Source: Erpobdella octoculata (Eukaryota; Annelida; Clitellata; Hirudinida; Erpobdellidae). From it: DNA of 64,000 nucleotides. Position numbers and translations under genes: made by a program. The stretch lies in contig OZ022245.1 in the NCBI GenBank assembly GCA_963978895.1, forward strand, positions 20,416,202 to 20,480,201. The letters are read 5' to 3'. Positions within the stretch are counted from its first letter, which is position 1. The number at the start of each line of letters is the position of its first letter. Of this stretch, positions 46,974 to 62,553 are shown piece after piece. The notes beneath the pieces are model-generated. The model worked only from the letters and a program-made list of their open reading frames with translations. It made no database searches and was not told the origin of the DNA.

Positions 46974-47640
46974 TAGAAGAGCCAAAAGTGCCAAAGGCAA
47001 GACGTTCTCCAAAAAGACTAGATGATGGATCATTGCCACATGTGCTTACTGATCCAAAACTTTATTACAAAAGAATATAATATGCAGCATTTGATGCTGC
47101 AATGACCTTTTTACAAAACCGGTTTGAGTCACAAAGATTTGCAATGGCTCAAGATATTGAACAAGTCATATTGAATTCCTTGAAGGTCTCATCACTTCCG
47201 GAAAATAATGTCTCAAAACTGGTTGACACAGACATTAACTAACCACGTCTCATTCTTCACTTGGAAATGCTACGAGATGTAATTTCACATGACCAAGAGC
47301 AATCATCAAGTAAATCTTAGAAAACTGGAAAATATTCAGAATTTGATCAAACTTATGAAAGTAATACCAGACAGGAAGTTTTCTAAAAAATTAGTCTTCT
47401 ACTCAACCTTTTTCTGACATTAACAGTGACTCTCTGCACAGCAGAAAGAAGTTTTTCAGCCCTAAGACGTGTAAAATCATATCTCAGATCTACAATGACC
47501 CAGGACAGTCTAAACTGTGTTGCCGTTCATCATTGTCATAAAAAATTAACCGAAGTTATAAACTTGAAAAAAATCTTAAATGTCTTTGTAAAGAAACAAT
47601 CTCAAAATGCAAAACTTTGCACTCTACTAAATTAATTCGG
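46974..47640 (+). pseudogene. hAT transposase C-terminal region, broken
   Basis: The frames show RRSPKRLDDGSLPHVLTDPK, FDAAMTFLQNRFESQRF and, after stops, TLCTAERSFSALRRVKSYLR followed by STMTQDSLN, the hAT dimerisation end of the TTF-type/ZBED-like group. Internal stops near 47080 and 47240 mark it as dead. Terminal repeats for this copy were not located. Confidence 0.75.
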
Positions 47641-47813
47641 ACACAGACAATCACAGTGCCAGTCTGTCTGAGACTGTCACAGACAAACATTATGTATTAA
47701 TCTGAAGTTCATCAAACAAATTAAATACACAATCAGAGTTTATCAATTTACTCAATTTTGTAGACAGTAGTAAAGAACCACAACCACTGAACTTTGGCTT
47801 TGTACGTCCGGGC

Positions 47814-48436
47814 CAGAGTTGTTCACGGGTCGGGTCGTGAAATTTGGACATGTAGGTGGGTCGGGTCGAATCAACTTGGGTCAGGTCAAGTCATGTGAAG
47901 CTAAAAAATATATACAAACTTTCTTTTATAAACAATAATACAAGTTATAAACAAGTATTTAGTAGCGCTTGTGCAAATCTGCCGCGTGTAAAACCAATTA
48001 AAAATGTTGGGTCGGGTCCAAAACACGTGGGTCGGGTCACAAATTAAAATAAACAAGTAAAGGAAAAAACGAGTTTTTTAACACAAACTCTAATTTCAAA
48101 TACACTCGATTTAGAAATACGAAAGATGTTCAAATTAACCCATTAATAGTCACTACTATACGAAAATATTAAAAAAGACGTTGCGTTTTCGCAACCGTAA
48201 CCGTTAATGGGTTAAGTTTTTTTTTTTATAATTGAATCCTGTATTGTCATCCAATATAAATCTATGCTGAAAGTTTCAGTTTCCTAGCTAGTCAAAAAGC
48301 TGGTTAAATTTCACTTGCAAGATTTGCACACAGAGAAAGCCACACACACAGACACAAACAGAGATTGTAACCTAAAGAAAAGTTTGTAAAAATGGGTTGG
48401 GTCGGGTCCTCAAAATTCAACCCATGGACAACTCTG
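47814..48436. mobile_element. Inverted-repeat element with GGGTCGGGTC ends
   Basis: The ends CAGAGTTGTTCACGGGTCGG and CCATGGACAACTCTG are inverted. The flanking octamers GTCCGGGC and TTCAGGGC agree at six of eight bases, so it is probably a hAT-like MITE. Subterminal GGGTCGGGTC words recur five or more times. A separate repeat (48046-48390) is inserted inside. Confidence 0.6.
48046..48390. repeat. Dispersed repeat, copy 1
   Basis: Begins AAACAAGTAAAGGAAAAAAC and ends near AAAAGTTTGTAAAAA. About 300 bp are nearly the same as 49228-49525, including TCCTAGCTAGTCAAAAAGCT and ACACACA stretches. Non-coding. Confidence 0.8.
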
Positions 48437-48570
48437 TTCAGGGCCGTCCAACGCTTGCGTTTTGTCCTTTGCAAAGCCTAAAGTTTATTGGGCTCCTCCA
48501 ATATTTTTCACAAGTCGCACCTATGGAGACCATAAGAGAGAAAACTGCAGTAATCAATTCTAGACAGAAT

Positions 48571-49716
48571 AAGGGGCGTCATTGCAGCAAAACCTTAGGG
48601 GGATTTTTTTAAACCCCTTGATTCTAAAATTTTTATCTTTTTAATGCTAAACTTTTTCCCCAAGACAGTTAATAACCGTAGATACTTTTTTCAAAAAATT
48701 TATAACCTTATACATTTTCCCCACCCCCCAAAAAAACTGACGACCGTGGAAGGAGGTAAGTTGTATTCAGTGGCGGATTTATAGGGACTAACGTAGTGTG
48801 CCCTCATTTTGTCCTCTCAAAAACTTTCTGTAATAACTTATCATTGCTTTTTAAACTGTCAGATACATATCTATATAAATAAAATATTAACTGTTCGTTC
48901 CTTATATGCCAATCATCTCCGAAATTTTCAGACCAATGGCTTTGAAATTTTGAAACAAAATAGTCCTTATCCAGGAAAAAGTTTTTATCTACTTGAAAAA
49001 AGCGGCATGTTTGTTCACGATTAATGAGCAAAAAGCTTTTACTGGGCTGAAAAAATTCAGGAAATGAATTTTACATTGTTCAAAAATTTGCAGTAACAAT
49101 GAATGCGGTTGCTGATAAAAAAATTCGCAATTCCATAGCATAGACGGCCTCTAAAAGTACCATAAAAGGCGCACTTCCCCCCGATTCCCAAAATCCTGTA
49201 TCCAGCTGTGATAGCTTTTTTATATAAACAAGTAAAGGAAAAAACGAGTTTTTTAACACAAACTTTGATTTCAAATACACTCGATGTGTCTGTGTTTATG
49301 TGTGTATGTGTGCATGTATGCGAAAGATGTTCAAATTACGTTTTTTTTGTTTTTTTTTTTAATTGAATCGTGTATTGTTATCCAACATAAAGATATGCTG
49401 GAAGTTTCAACTTCCTAGCTAGTCAAAAAGCTGGTTAAATTTCACTTGCAAGATTTGTGTACAGAAAAAGCCACACACACACACAAACGGAAAATGTAAC
49501 CTAAATAAAAGTTTGTAAAAAATCCAATTCCTTAAACGTATACACTTTCTACTTAAAACGCTGATGGCTGGAAAAGGGTAGTCAGGGTTATTTTTTTTTA
49601 ACTTTTTCAAAAACTCCAAAAATGTTGAGACTATTATTTTATTCAAAAGCATAACTTTTTTGAAAATTTTTAGGGGGAAAGTGCCCCCTGTTCACCCCCC
49701 GCAAATGACGCCCCTG
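48571..49716. mobile_element. Non-autonomous hAT element (CAGGGGCGTCATTTG family)
   Basis: The ends AAGGGGCGTCATTG and CAAATGACGCCCCTG are inverted, with an 8-bp target duplication GACAGAAT (48563-48570) and GACAGACT (49717-49724), one mismatch. Nested inside are a second candidate element starting CAGTGGCGGATTTA (48768) and dispersed repeat copy 2. No transposase. Confidence 0.8.
49228..49530. repeat. Dispersed repeat, copy 2
   Basis: Direct copy of 48046-48390, with a TGTGTGT expansion near 49287-49318. Confidence 0.8.
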
Positions 49717-49917
49717 GACAGACTGAGAAAAAAGACTAGAAGTTGTATAAATACATTTTAAAAAGTTACTATAAATTTTTAATTATTTAATATGCATTTT
49801 AAATTTTAAAAAATCACAGCGCTGGGTGGAAATTTATCTATGATTAGCGGGGGATCCAGCGTTGCCGGGGTTTTCCCATCATTTTTTGAAAAATTGCATG
49901 AGTGGCCATTCAGTACT

Positions 49918-50168
49918 AGGGGGAAGCCATTCAGTACTACCAGGTTGTACTGAATGGCCACCCCGAAATTTTAGGAGAGGTTGCGTTATTTATTGTTTTT
50001 TATAAAATTGTTATAATCTGAAAAGTTTCAATGAACGGTGTTTAGTAGTGAAATGTTTTTGCTTTCATTATGTGAAAAGATTTTAATTCTATCACTTATA
50101 GTTTTTTTTGTATTATTGATTTGAATAAAAGTGTAAAATTATGTGGCCATTCAGTACTACTCTCCCCT
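49918..50168. mobile_element. Short inverted-repeat element with GCCATTCAGTACTA words
   Basis: TAGGGGGAAGCCATTCAGTA at the left and the complement of TAGGGGAGAGTAGTACTGAA at the right end. The word GGCCATTCAGTACTA or its complement occurs four times between 49900 and 50160. No convincing target duplication. Confidence 0.5.
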
Positions 50169-50349
50169 ATATCACTGTTACCATACCAGAATGTTCATAT
50201 TCAATGAGTTGACAAAACTTTGTTGATTTTAACTTAAACTGAACTAACCTCAACTGCTTGACTGTTAATGGAAGAAACATGAGTGGCATAAGAGGCTTGG
50301 CTGAACAAGCGAAGCAGATGTGTAACGAGAGAAATGGCGAAACTTGCTT

Positions 50350-50450
50350 GCATTTTTAAGGTCTCCACGAGCCGCATGAGAAGGCTCTACCGGCCGCATG
50401 CGGCTCACGGGTCGTAGTTTAAAGGCCCCAGTTCTAGTAGAAGATACTTT
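50350..50450. mobile_element. hAT terminal fragment
   Basis: GAGCCGCATG / GGCCGCATGCGGCTCACGGG followed by AAAGGCCCCAGTTCTAG is a terminus style shared by many hAT elements (GCATGCGGCTC repeats near the TIR). Only one end was seen. Confidence 0.5.
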
Positions 50451-50854
50451 TAATTAGGGCCATAACATCTTTCGCACGCATCGTGGGTTACTCCCTAATT
50501 TTCGATAACAGTTTTAATTCGGAATTAACAAGTGACAAAATTTTTCACAAGCTTGGTCTTTTCCATTTTTAAATATCGGCCTAATTACGTCTAATCGGAG
50601 AATTACGGTCAATCAAGCTTTTAAAAAGTTTTCTGAATTTATTTTTAATTTAACAAAGTAATATGATTAAACAAAATTATAACTCAATTCAGTTTAAAAT
50701 TGCTAAAAAAATTTCTGTTGTATAATTAACCATTAAGAAGTTTGTTTTTCACGTGTTTCTTTTCTATGCTGTTTATTAACAGCGATAATACCAATTATTT
50801 GGATTGCCAGTTGTCACGTTTTATTGAATATCTTAGACTCTTCGTTCACAAAAA

Positions 50855-53800
50855 ATGACGGAAAGGTAGGTGAGGTTTTTATTTTTTTGTAATACCATAT
50901 ATAAAAGGGTAATCTTTCCTACGGACGGCCCGTGCCGAAAAAATAGTCGTATTTTTTTTAATTTTGTTACAATAACATAAAAAAAGAATTTTATACCAAA
51001 TTGAATTTAAAAAAAAACATTTATCGTAATTTGAGAGACTTTGAAAACGGTAAGTAGTACCCTTCGAAGCACTTATTTACATCGTAGTTGTGAGTGGTGA
51101 GGTACGATGATAGTATGAATGAAATGAATAACAAGTAAATTAAAAACAAATTTTTAAAACCAATGCTTTTATATGTAATTAAAACACAAATTTTGCAATC
51201 AATTTTTTATTATATTACTAGTTTTAAAATTTTAATGGAATTTTTATTTACAACTGATAGTTTGTTTTTTAAATAAAATTTTATTATAAACTAATTTTAT
51301 TTATTTTTTATTCATTTCATTCATACGATCATCGTACCTCACCACTCACAACTACGATGTAAATAGGGCTTGAAAGGGTACTACTTACGTTTTCAAAGTC
51401 TCTCAAATTACGATAAATGTTTTTTTTTAAATTAAAATTGGTATTAAATTTGTTTTTTTATGTTATTGTGACAAAATAAAAATAATACGATTATTTTTCG
51501 GCACGGGCCGTCCATGGGAAACCTTACCAATAATTTTTTTTAAAACTCAAATTTTTTCTATGTAAAATATTTTAAATTATAATTACATTATTTAATTAAT
51601 TAAAATAATTTTATATAACATTTTCCCATTTTAAATAAATTATTTATACTAATTATCATAATGTTTAAACTAGTGGTTACTTTTCATCGTGTTTATAGCT
51701 AATTATAGCCGAGAGTTATGTATTAATTCGCCACACGGGCCGTTCGTGGGAAAGATTACCTATAAAAGTTCAGGCCAGGCTCGGTTCTTGCCTAGAATCT
51801 ATTGACAGTGCGCTCATTGTAAAATTACACGATTGGCTGTTGAGTAATTAACAGTGACTGGCTGAGCATTGTCATTAGCCACCTGTTATTCGTTAATTTC
51901 AGTGAGCGTACTGTAATAAAGCACTAAAAGCTACTTACAATGCGCGGCAGCAATTCAAATAATTTCAACAAGAATGAGTTCCTGTGTTCTGTCAGGTTTT
52001 TCTTAAAACACAAATAAATAAATAGATATTCACCTTCAGATAATCTCCTAGTCTAAACTAAATCCTGGGCCAATTTAGATGAGGATTGGCTGGTTTTTAA
52101 CATAATTGATATTTAAAATATAAGTAAAGACTAATAAAAACATAAATAATTACAAAAAAAAAATTATAGCACTTAAGAAAAGAACATTTAAAATTGCTTC
52201 CGAAGCTAAGTAGTTCCCTGTGAGGATCTATTTGTCAATAGCGATAGAAGGGAAAAGTTGGAATGAAGTTCAATAAAGAAAATAAAAATTAAACACGTTT
52301 GAAAAAGAAATGGAAAATTTAGTAAAAGAATAAAAAAATTAAATTAGGAGAGTAAAAAATTGAAAAATAATAGTTTGTTTTAGATGTACGAGTTGCGTAA
52401 TCCACTCCATAGATAAATTTCCGCTCAGGGCTCTGATTACTTTAGAATTTAAAATGCATATTAAATAATTAAAAATTTTTATTTTGAACATTTTTAAATT
52501 TATTTGTATTTTTATTATTAACTCTACCTTACTTTTCATTCCTCGAATTGTATTATTCCACGTGTTAACACTGACTTGGATATTTTTGCTCAAAGTTGCT
52601 TTTTAGTAAGTTTATCTGTACAAAAAACGTTTTCGTAATATGTTCTGTTTTTAAACCGTGTTTTTTGTAGAAATCGGCCCAGGATGCTCAACTAGGAGAT
52701 AACCTCACCTTCGTCACATATTATTTGTCATAAAATAACCAGCAAATTCAATGGACTTTTGTGGTCCATATTGCGAAATATTCTAACTTTTTAAAGAAAA
52801 ATCAAAGGGGTATGGTATAACTAAACACTGCATCGGACCTATTTTTTTTACTAAGTATAGCACACGCCTCTTTTGAGACAAGTCTTGCACAAAGGCGAGA
52901 AAGGGTCCTGGTTGGGTAATAAGCTTTATTTGTTGCGTAACAGGTCCGATATCTTACATTAAGTCCGATATTTTAGACGTGTTAAACAGTAGGTCTGCTG
53001 CATTGGATATAAAGTCTCACATGCGTGGAATGATAAGTCCGACAATGGTTATTATATGTAACAAATAAGGCTTATTACACAACACTGTAAGGCCCGTTGT
53101 GTGTGAATGATAATAGGTCTAATGAAAAGGTTATTACGTAATGATAGTCAACGCTTGGGCTCGATTTATTTCATGATAGGTCTGATGCGTCCGACGCAGT
53201 GTTTAGTTATACCGAAATTAAACAACGAAAATAAATTCCAATATTGAGACAAAGATGTAATTTCAAAAGAGGGGAGTCACTTTGAAGTTGGCCCTCTGAC
53301 ATTTCAGTGGATCCCTGACATTTAAGAGGGATCCCTGATGTTTAAGTGGGCCTCTTTGAAGTGGGCCTGCCTCCATAAGGTTGCAGCAGGCCCTTCTGAC
53401 ATTGACCCACTGAAATTGAAGTTGGCCCCGATAAAAGTCTTAGGAAATGTACCTCCAACCTCAACCCCATTATTCAAGTTTTTCTTTAAGGAAAAGTGTT
53501 GGGGTTTTTGGAAAAAATTACCTTTGATCCCCACCCCAATCGTCAGCTATTTGGCAGCAAAGTTTAAGAATTATGAGAAGAAAAATTGAAGTTGGCCCCG
53601 ATAAAAGGATAAAAAATTATAGACCCAATTCCCATTACTAAAAAAGTAAATGAAAAGATCTTTTATTAAAAAAGTTATACAGCTTATTTAGTAAAAGTAA
53701 ACACTTATTTAGTTCTACAAATACTGCTGCTTAAGTTTTTGCCATGATTGTGTTTAACCTAAAAACCACTTATGTTTGAAAACGTTTTTTCTATACACCA

Positions 53801-56800
53801 CAAAGCCCTAGAGAATTCGAATTTTAGAATGTTCTTAATACATAGTTTCGAAGTGTAATAGCCTACAAAATACTAGAACTATGCCTTCCTTTAAAGATAT
53901 ATGATCTCATAGAACCTCTTACTTTGAAGGAACATTCAAGGTATATGAAAAAGTAGGGCTTTTTATAGGCTTCATTGCAAGGGAATTGTTTTACAAGTTC
54001 AATGACGTAACCTTTTCTTAAATTGACCCAGTAAATCAGGACTATTCTTGTTAACCCACTTCAACAACCAGTTTTGTTGCATGAAACTCCCTATATTAAC
54101 GTTAGAGATTTTTATAGTAAATTAATTGATTGATTTTTTTTTTTAAGGATCATTCCTCACAAAGAGCTCGAAGTGGTTTTGAAAAAACGAAAAAGGGGGC
54201 AAATAGGATTGGCCAAGTCAATTGCAAATGAAATAAAAAATAAGGTACTTAATTTACTAATAGTCATTGTTTTTGCTTCATTTTGAAATTTTTTGGTAAT
54301 CTCCTAGTATGACATTGTAAACATAGGAAAAGACCAATTAGAACAAAATAAATAAACAACAATTATAGCACTTTAGAACATTTAAAAATTGCTCCTGAAG
54401 CTAAATAGTTCCCGGTAAAGATCTATTTATCAATGGCGATAGAAGTGAAAAGTTTTAAAAAATTAAATTAAAAAAATTAGTAAAGACAATTCTCGCTATT
54501 GTTATTCCTTTCTGTTATCAATTGTTCTGTAAAGTGTCTTTTAAGTATTTTTACTAATGGCACTATTTGAATTGTCAAATAATTATAATAATAAAAAAAT
54601 AAGCAGAAATTAAATCTGTAAAGTTACAAATTAAAAAAAGATTAATTTGTTTTAGATAAATATTGCAGGAGTTCCGTGAAAGTCTCCATGTCTCCTTGAC
54701 ATAACAGTTTTTTAATGGCAGTGGTTTTGCCATTATGCCTTGTAATGCAAATAAAAGAAAAAAGACTAATTTATTTTAATTTAATATTTTTATCTAGGGA
54801 GTAACCGATTTCAATTTTTTGCCGATTTTCCGATTTTTGGTTAAAAAATTTGTTGATTCTGGTTTCGGTCCGATTAATCATCAATGATATGAAAAATTTC
54901 ACATCAACGAAAATTCTTTTGAAAACTATCTTGGTGGGTACCCAGGACGGTTTTTGCTTTTGCAGCTTTCAATTCGTCTTCTGCTTTTCGTTTCTTGTCA
55001 TTTTCACAGATTCCAGAATATTTAGAGAAATTATCTGGATGTCTTGTTCTAAGATGTGTAGTTAATCCACTCGTAGTGAAAGTGCACGTATCGCTTCCTC
55101 CTCGTTTTTGTTTTTCATTGCAAACTAAACAGTTGGTCCTCGATTTGTCAATCGCATTGATTTTAAAAAAATTCCCAAATTTTGCTTCTTTGCGCCATTA
55201 TTAACTATTTCAAATTAATTTAATAATAATATTTAAATTAATTATAGTAGTGTACGTAGACGAGTAGACAAATTTTATATCACAGAATTGTTTGTTTGGC
55301 TTATTTAATAGCAATTGAAGTAACAGCAGGGGCCATATTCACCAACCGACGTTTAATTAGCGAAATGTTAAGCTCTTTACGCATAAAAACGATTTCCTGG
55401 CTTAATAACCCACACTTCCTACTACTAATAAACTTCAAAAAACAAAATTTATGCATAGTGCATGCTCCTGTGCATGTAGATCTAGTCTTCTCGATGTTTG
55501 ACTGTGCAATGTTTCATTGTCATCAATAGAATATTCAAATTTAGAAAGCACAAGGTAAAACATGAAAGACAGTAAAATAAAAACATGACAAAGTCAGAAT
55601 CGGTTAACCTAATGTTGCCGATTTCGATCAATCAGAATTTTGCACTAATCGACAATATCCGATTTCCGGACCAAAAGTCGGTTACTCCCTATTTTTATCT
55701 ATTGAATTAATAAAATATTCATATCATAGATAAGTTTCTCTTCATCACTCTGATTTTTTTAAAGTTAAAATTTCAAGTGGCTTATACATAATTGACTACT
55801 TTATTTCCTACATTTTGAAACTAATTTATTTGTTCAGCAGTTATATTTTATTATAAACTTTTCATGTCTTGATATTGTATTATTCTGCATATCGACACTG
55901 TCTTCAGAATTGTTTGTCAAATTATTATTTCCCATGTTCTAATAATGTTCTGTGATTATTTTATTAACACGTTTTATATCAAAATTGGTCCAGGCTGCTT
56001 TTCTAGAAGATTACCAAACATAAACATCCTTTAGTTGCTATTTGTTGTGGTATTATTTTTACGATATAATTTTGGTCACTGTTTCAGCATTTCTTAAAAG
56101 CATATTTTTAGTTTTTCAAATTATTGTAATGTTATTGTGAGCTGTTTTATTGGTAATCTTTCACTTTTGGAGAATCAGTTTTTTTCCACTGAAAAACAAA
56201 ACTTAAACGGACTAGACAGATAAGATATGGAAAAAAATCAATGGTTAAATTAAATTACATAAATAATGTAATTTTTTAGAAAAATTTTTGTTTTGTTTTC
56301 ATATTTCAATTTCAATATATTTTATGGACTTGTTTAAAATTGTATTTTTTTAAAATATTGTATTATCTTTTTGCTACTGGGAAATTTTAGTTCATTTTAT
56401 TAAAAAGATGAACATATTTATCATTTTTGTTTAATATTTAAACATCAGTTCAACAAAAGATTCAGGTTAATATGAATATAACATGTGTTTTTAAAATTTG
56501 TAGACAAGAAAGCCCTCTGTTCTCAAAAAAATCAGATTCAAAAGAGCCGAGAAGTTTATCAAAGAGTTTAGGTCAAAAGAGCATTTCGATGTTCAATTGC
56601 AAAGAAGATCAAAGAGAGCTAATATCTATGATGTTCCAGTTACTCCAAAACTCATATTTGCCATTCGTATCAGAACGTAATACTTGTTTTGATTCGGGTT
56701 TTTTAATCAACGAAAATACTGTTATGTGACTTTTAAATCTTTTTCATATCTAGACCGTTGGACGTTCACACAAGCGTCGGAGATGTCCTGAATCTTTTGA

Positions 56801-57603
56801 GGCTCAACAAAACGAGCATGGGAGTTTTTTTGAATCTTAATAACAAAACAACCATGAAGCTCTTGAAACTTATTGAACCATACGTTACCTGGGGGTTTGT
56901 TGTATACATTTTTTCAATATAGAAATTTATTGTTATTCAAAAGTTCTTTTAACTTTGACAGTTTTTTAAATTGTTTTAAACAAGGACTCCAAGCATGAAA
57001 ATGATTCGTGACATGATTTTTAAAAGAGGACATGCAAACACAGGAGATAAAAGAGTTGCTCTTACAGACAATAAAATTATTGAAGACCACCTCGGTTAGA
57101 TTCTTTTTAAACAGCAGAATATTTTTTACATTGTTTTCTCAATTGTTTTAGTAAATAATTGTATTGTGTGTGTCTGACCAACTAATGTTATTTTAATCAA
57201 ATTGATTTGAATTGCAATTTCAATTTGAACACTTTACTATTAGTAGATATGAATATTAAATTTCAACACACTTGTATTAATGGTGTTTTATTAAATATTT
57301 TATGTAAATAATAGAATAAATACAAAATAGTTTTTTTCCTTGTGACTATTGATAGACTCAACTATTTCAATAATGAATATAACTTGTTCTTCAGGAAAAT
57401 TTGACATAATATGTTTGGAGGATTTGATACACGAAATTGTAACATTGGGTCCTCATTTCAAAGATGTGAACACATTAATTTGGCACATGAAGTTGAATGA
57501 ACCAATACAAGGTTGGAAAAAATTTGCTAAGCCATTCGGACAAGGAGGTGATTATGGTGATCGTGGTGATAAAATCAACGATCTCTTGAAGGAAATGATT
57601 TGA
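50855..57603 (+). CDS. RPL7L1: Ribosomal protein uL30-like, RPL7-like 1
   Basis: A uL30/RPL7-family protein. RPL7L1 is a nucleolar factor of large-subunit assembly. Six exons join in phase: 50855-50865 (ATG ACG GAA AG), 54148-54244, 56504-56676, 56754-56894, 56985-57094, 57395-57603; 246 residues. Key segments: PHKELEVVLKKRKRGQIGLA, FKRAEKFIKEFRSKEHFDVQ, VPVTPKLIFAIRI, LKLIEPYVTWGTPSMKMIRD, RVALTDNKIIEDHLGKFDII, CLEDLIHEIVTLGPHF, and the end DYGDRGDKINDLLKEMI. The ICLEDLIHEI block and the divergent N terminus favour RPL7L1 over RPL7 itself. Intron 1 (3.3 kb) and intron 2 are filled with inverted-repeat elements. AATAAA follows the stop at 57658. It converges with CTH. Confidence 0.93.
50908..51760. 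mobile_element. GGTAATCTTTCC inverted-repeat element, 853 bp
   Basis: Flanked by a perfect 8-bp duplication TATAAAAG (50900-50907 and 51761-51768). The left end GGTAATCTTTCC...ACGGCCCGTG is matched by the inverted right end CACGGGCCG...GGAAAGATTACC. A third, internal inverted copy ends at 51528, and 50908-51528 alone forms a foldback with arms of about 210 bp. No ORF. The GG start with an 8-bp duplication is not typical hAT; Merlin- or Mutator-like is possible. It lies in RPL7L1 intron 1. Confidence 0.85.
52038..52704. mobile_element. TATCTCCTAG inverted-repeat element, copy 1
   Basis: The left end AGATAATCTCCTAG and right end CTAGGAGATAACC are inverted. A perfect 8-bp duplication TCACCTTC lies at 52030-52037 and 52705-52712. 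The subterminal words CCTGGGCCAATTT / AATCGGCCCAGG are also inverted. Non-coding, 667 bp. Confidence 0.82.
52814..53213. mobile_element. MITE with GGTATAACTAAACACTGC ends
   Basis: About 26-bp inverted repeats (GGTATAACTAAACACTGCAT...) bound 400 bp with further internal inverted words (GTAATAAGC / GCTTATTAC-like) and several AAGTCCGA repeats. Non-coding. No clear target duplication. Confidence 0.75.
53280..53610. repeat. Short repeats with TGAAGTTGGCC words
   Basis: TTGAAGTTGGCCCCGATAAA occurs at 53417 and again at 53587, and GATCCCTGACATTTAAG-like words occur twice near 53310-53340. A plus-strand open frame over this interval has no known similarity and lies within RPL7L1 intron 1. Confidence 0.45.
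53611..54147. other. Rest of RPL7L1 intron 1
   Basis: AT-rich, no element recognised. A pyrimidine run T10-12 precedes the exon 2 acceptor AAG at 54145-54147. Confidence 0.4.
54295..56015. mobile_element. TATCTCCTAG inverted-repeat element, copy 2, with nested hAT
   Basis: The ends GGTAATCTCCTAG and CTAGAAGATTACC are inverted. About 120 bp near the left end (around 54355-54480) matches copy 1 (52145-52260), including AAGCTAA/AGTTCCC and GGCGATAGAAG words. Split by the hAT element at 54795. In RPL7L1 intron 2. No target duplication seen. Confidence 0.72.
54795..55691. mobile_element. hAT element TAGGGAGTAACCG, non-autonomous
   Basis: The ends TAGGGAGTAACCGATTTC and AAAGTCGGTTACTCCCTA are inverted, with a perfect 8-bp duplication TTTTTATC (54787-54794 and 55692-55699). 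897 bp with no intact transposase. Confidence 0.9.
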
Positions 57604-58136
57604 ATTTCACCTTCGTCATCAGATATGAACTTTTCGACAGTTTTTATTGTTTTTCTGAATAAATTTCATAATTGTGAGCTTGCTTACTTGGATCTAAAAT
57701 TTCATCTCTTTATCCTTATCGAGTGGATTAACTCGACCCCTGCCATTAAAGATAAAAGACAAATTTTTGTTTGTTTTTATATTTGTATTTTAGATAATTG
57801 AAATTCTTATTAAAATGTATACTGAACTCAATAATGAAGTTTAAAGCTAAAGTCCAAAACATCAAGCTTGTGATACCAACAAAGAATAACTAGATTGCAG
57901 CCATCATTTAAACACAGTTTGCAGGTTAAACCTGAACTAAGTTCAATCAAATAATTGAATAAATTAAAACAAGTAGATATTATAAATGGATAATATAATA
58001 TCACACAAACGACTATTTCAAAAAGTTGTCTATAATACCCATTGCTCAGTTTAATGCATAAAATTGGTGATTTACAGTAAAGTAATCTCATTGAAACATC
58101 GATTTAAGGACGTTTCATTTGGAAGAACTCTTCATT
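57604..58136. other. Convergent intergenic region RPL7L1 / CTH
   Basis: 533 bp between the two stop codons. AATAAA for RPL7L1 at 57658-57663; TTTATT at about 57641 could serve CTH on the minus strand. Nothing else recognised. Confidence 0.5.
57658..57663 (+). terminator. Candidate RPL7L1 polyadenylation signal
   Basis: AATAAA 55 bp after the stop codon. Confidence 0.6.

Positions 58137-62553
<4,417 letters not shown>

Noticed and set aside
52814..53213. hAT assignment for the GGTATAACTAAACACTGC element
   Set aside because: Ends do not start CA/TA and no 8-bp duplication is visible; left as an unclassified MITE.
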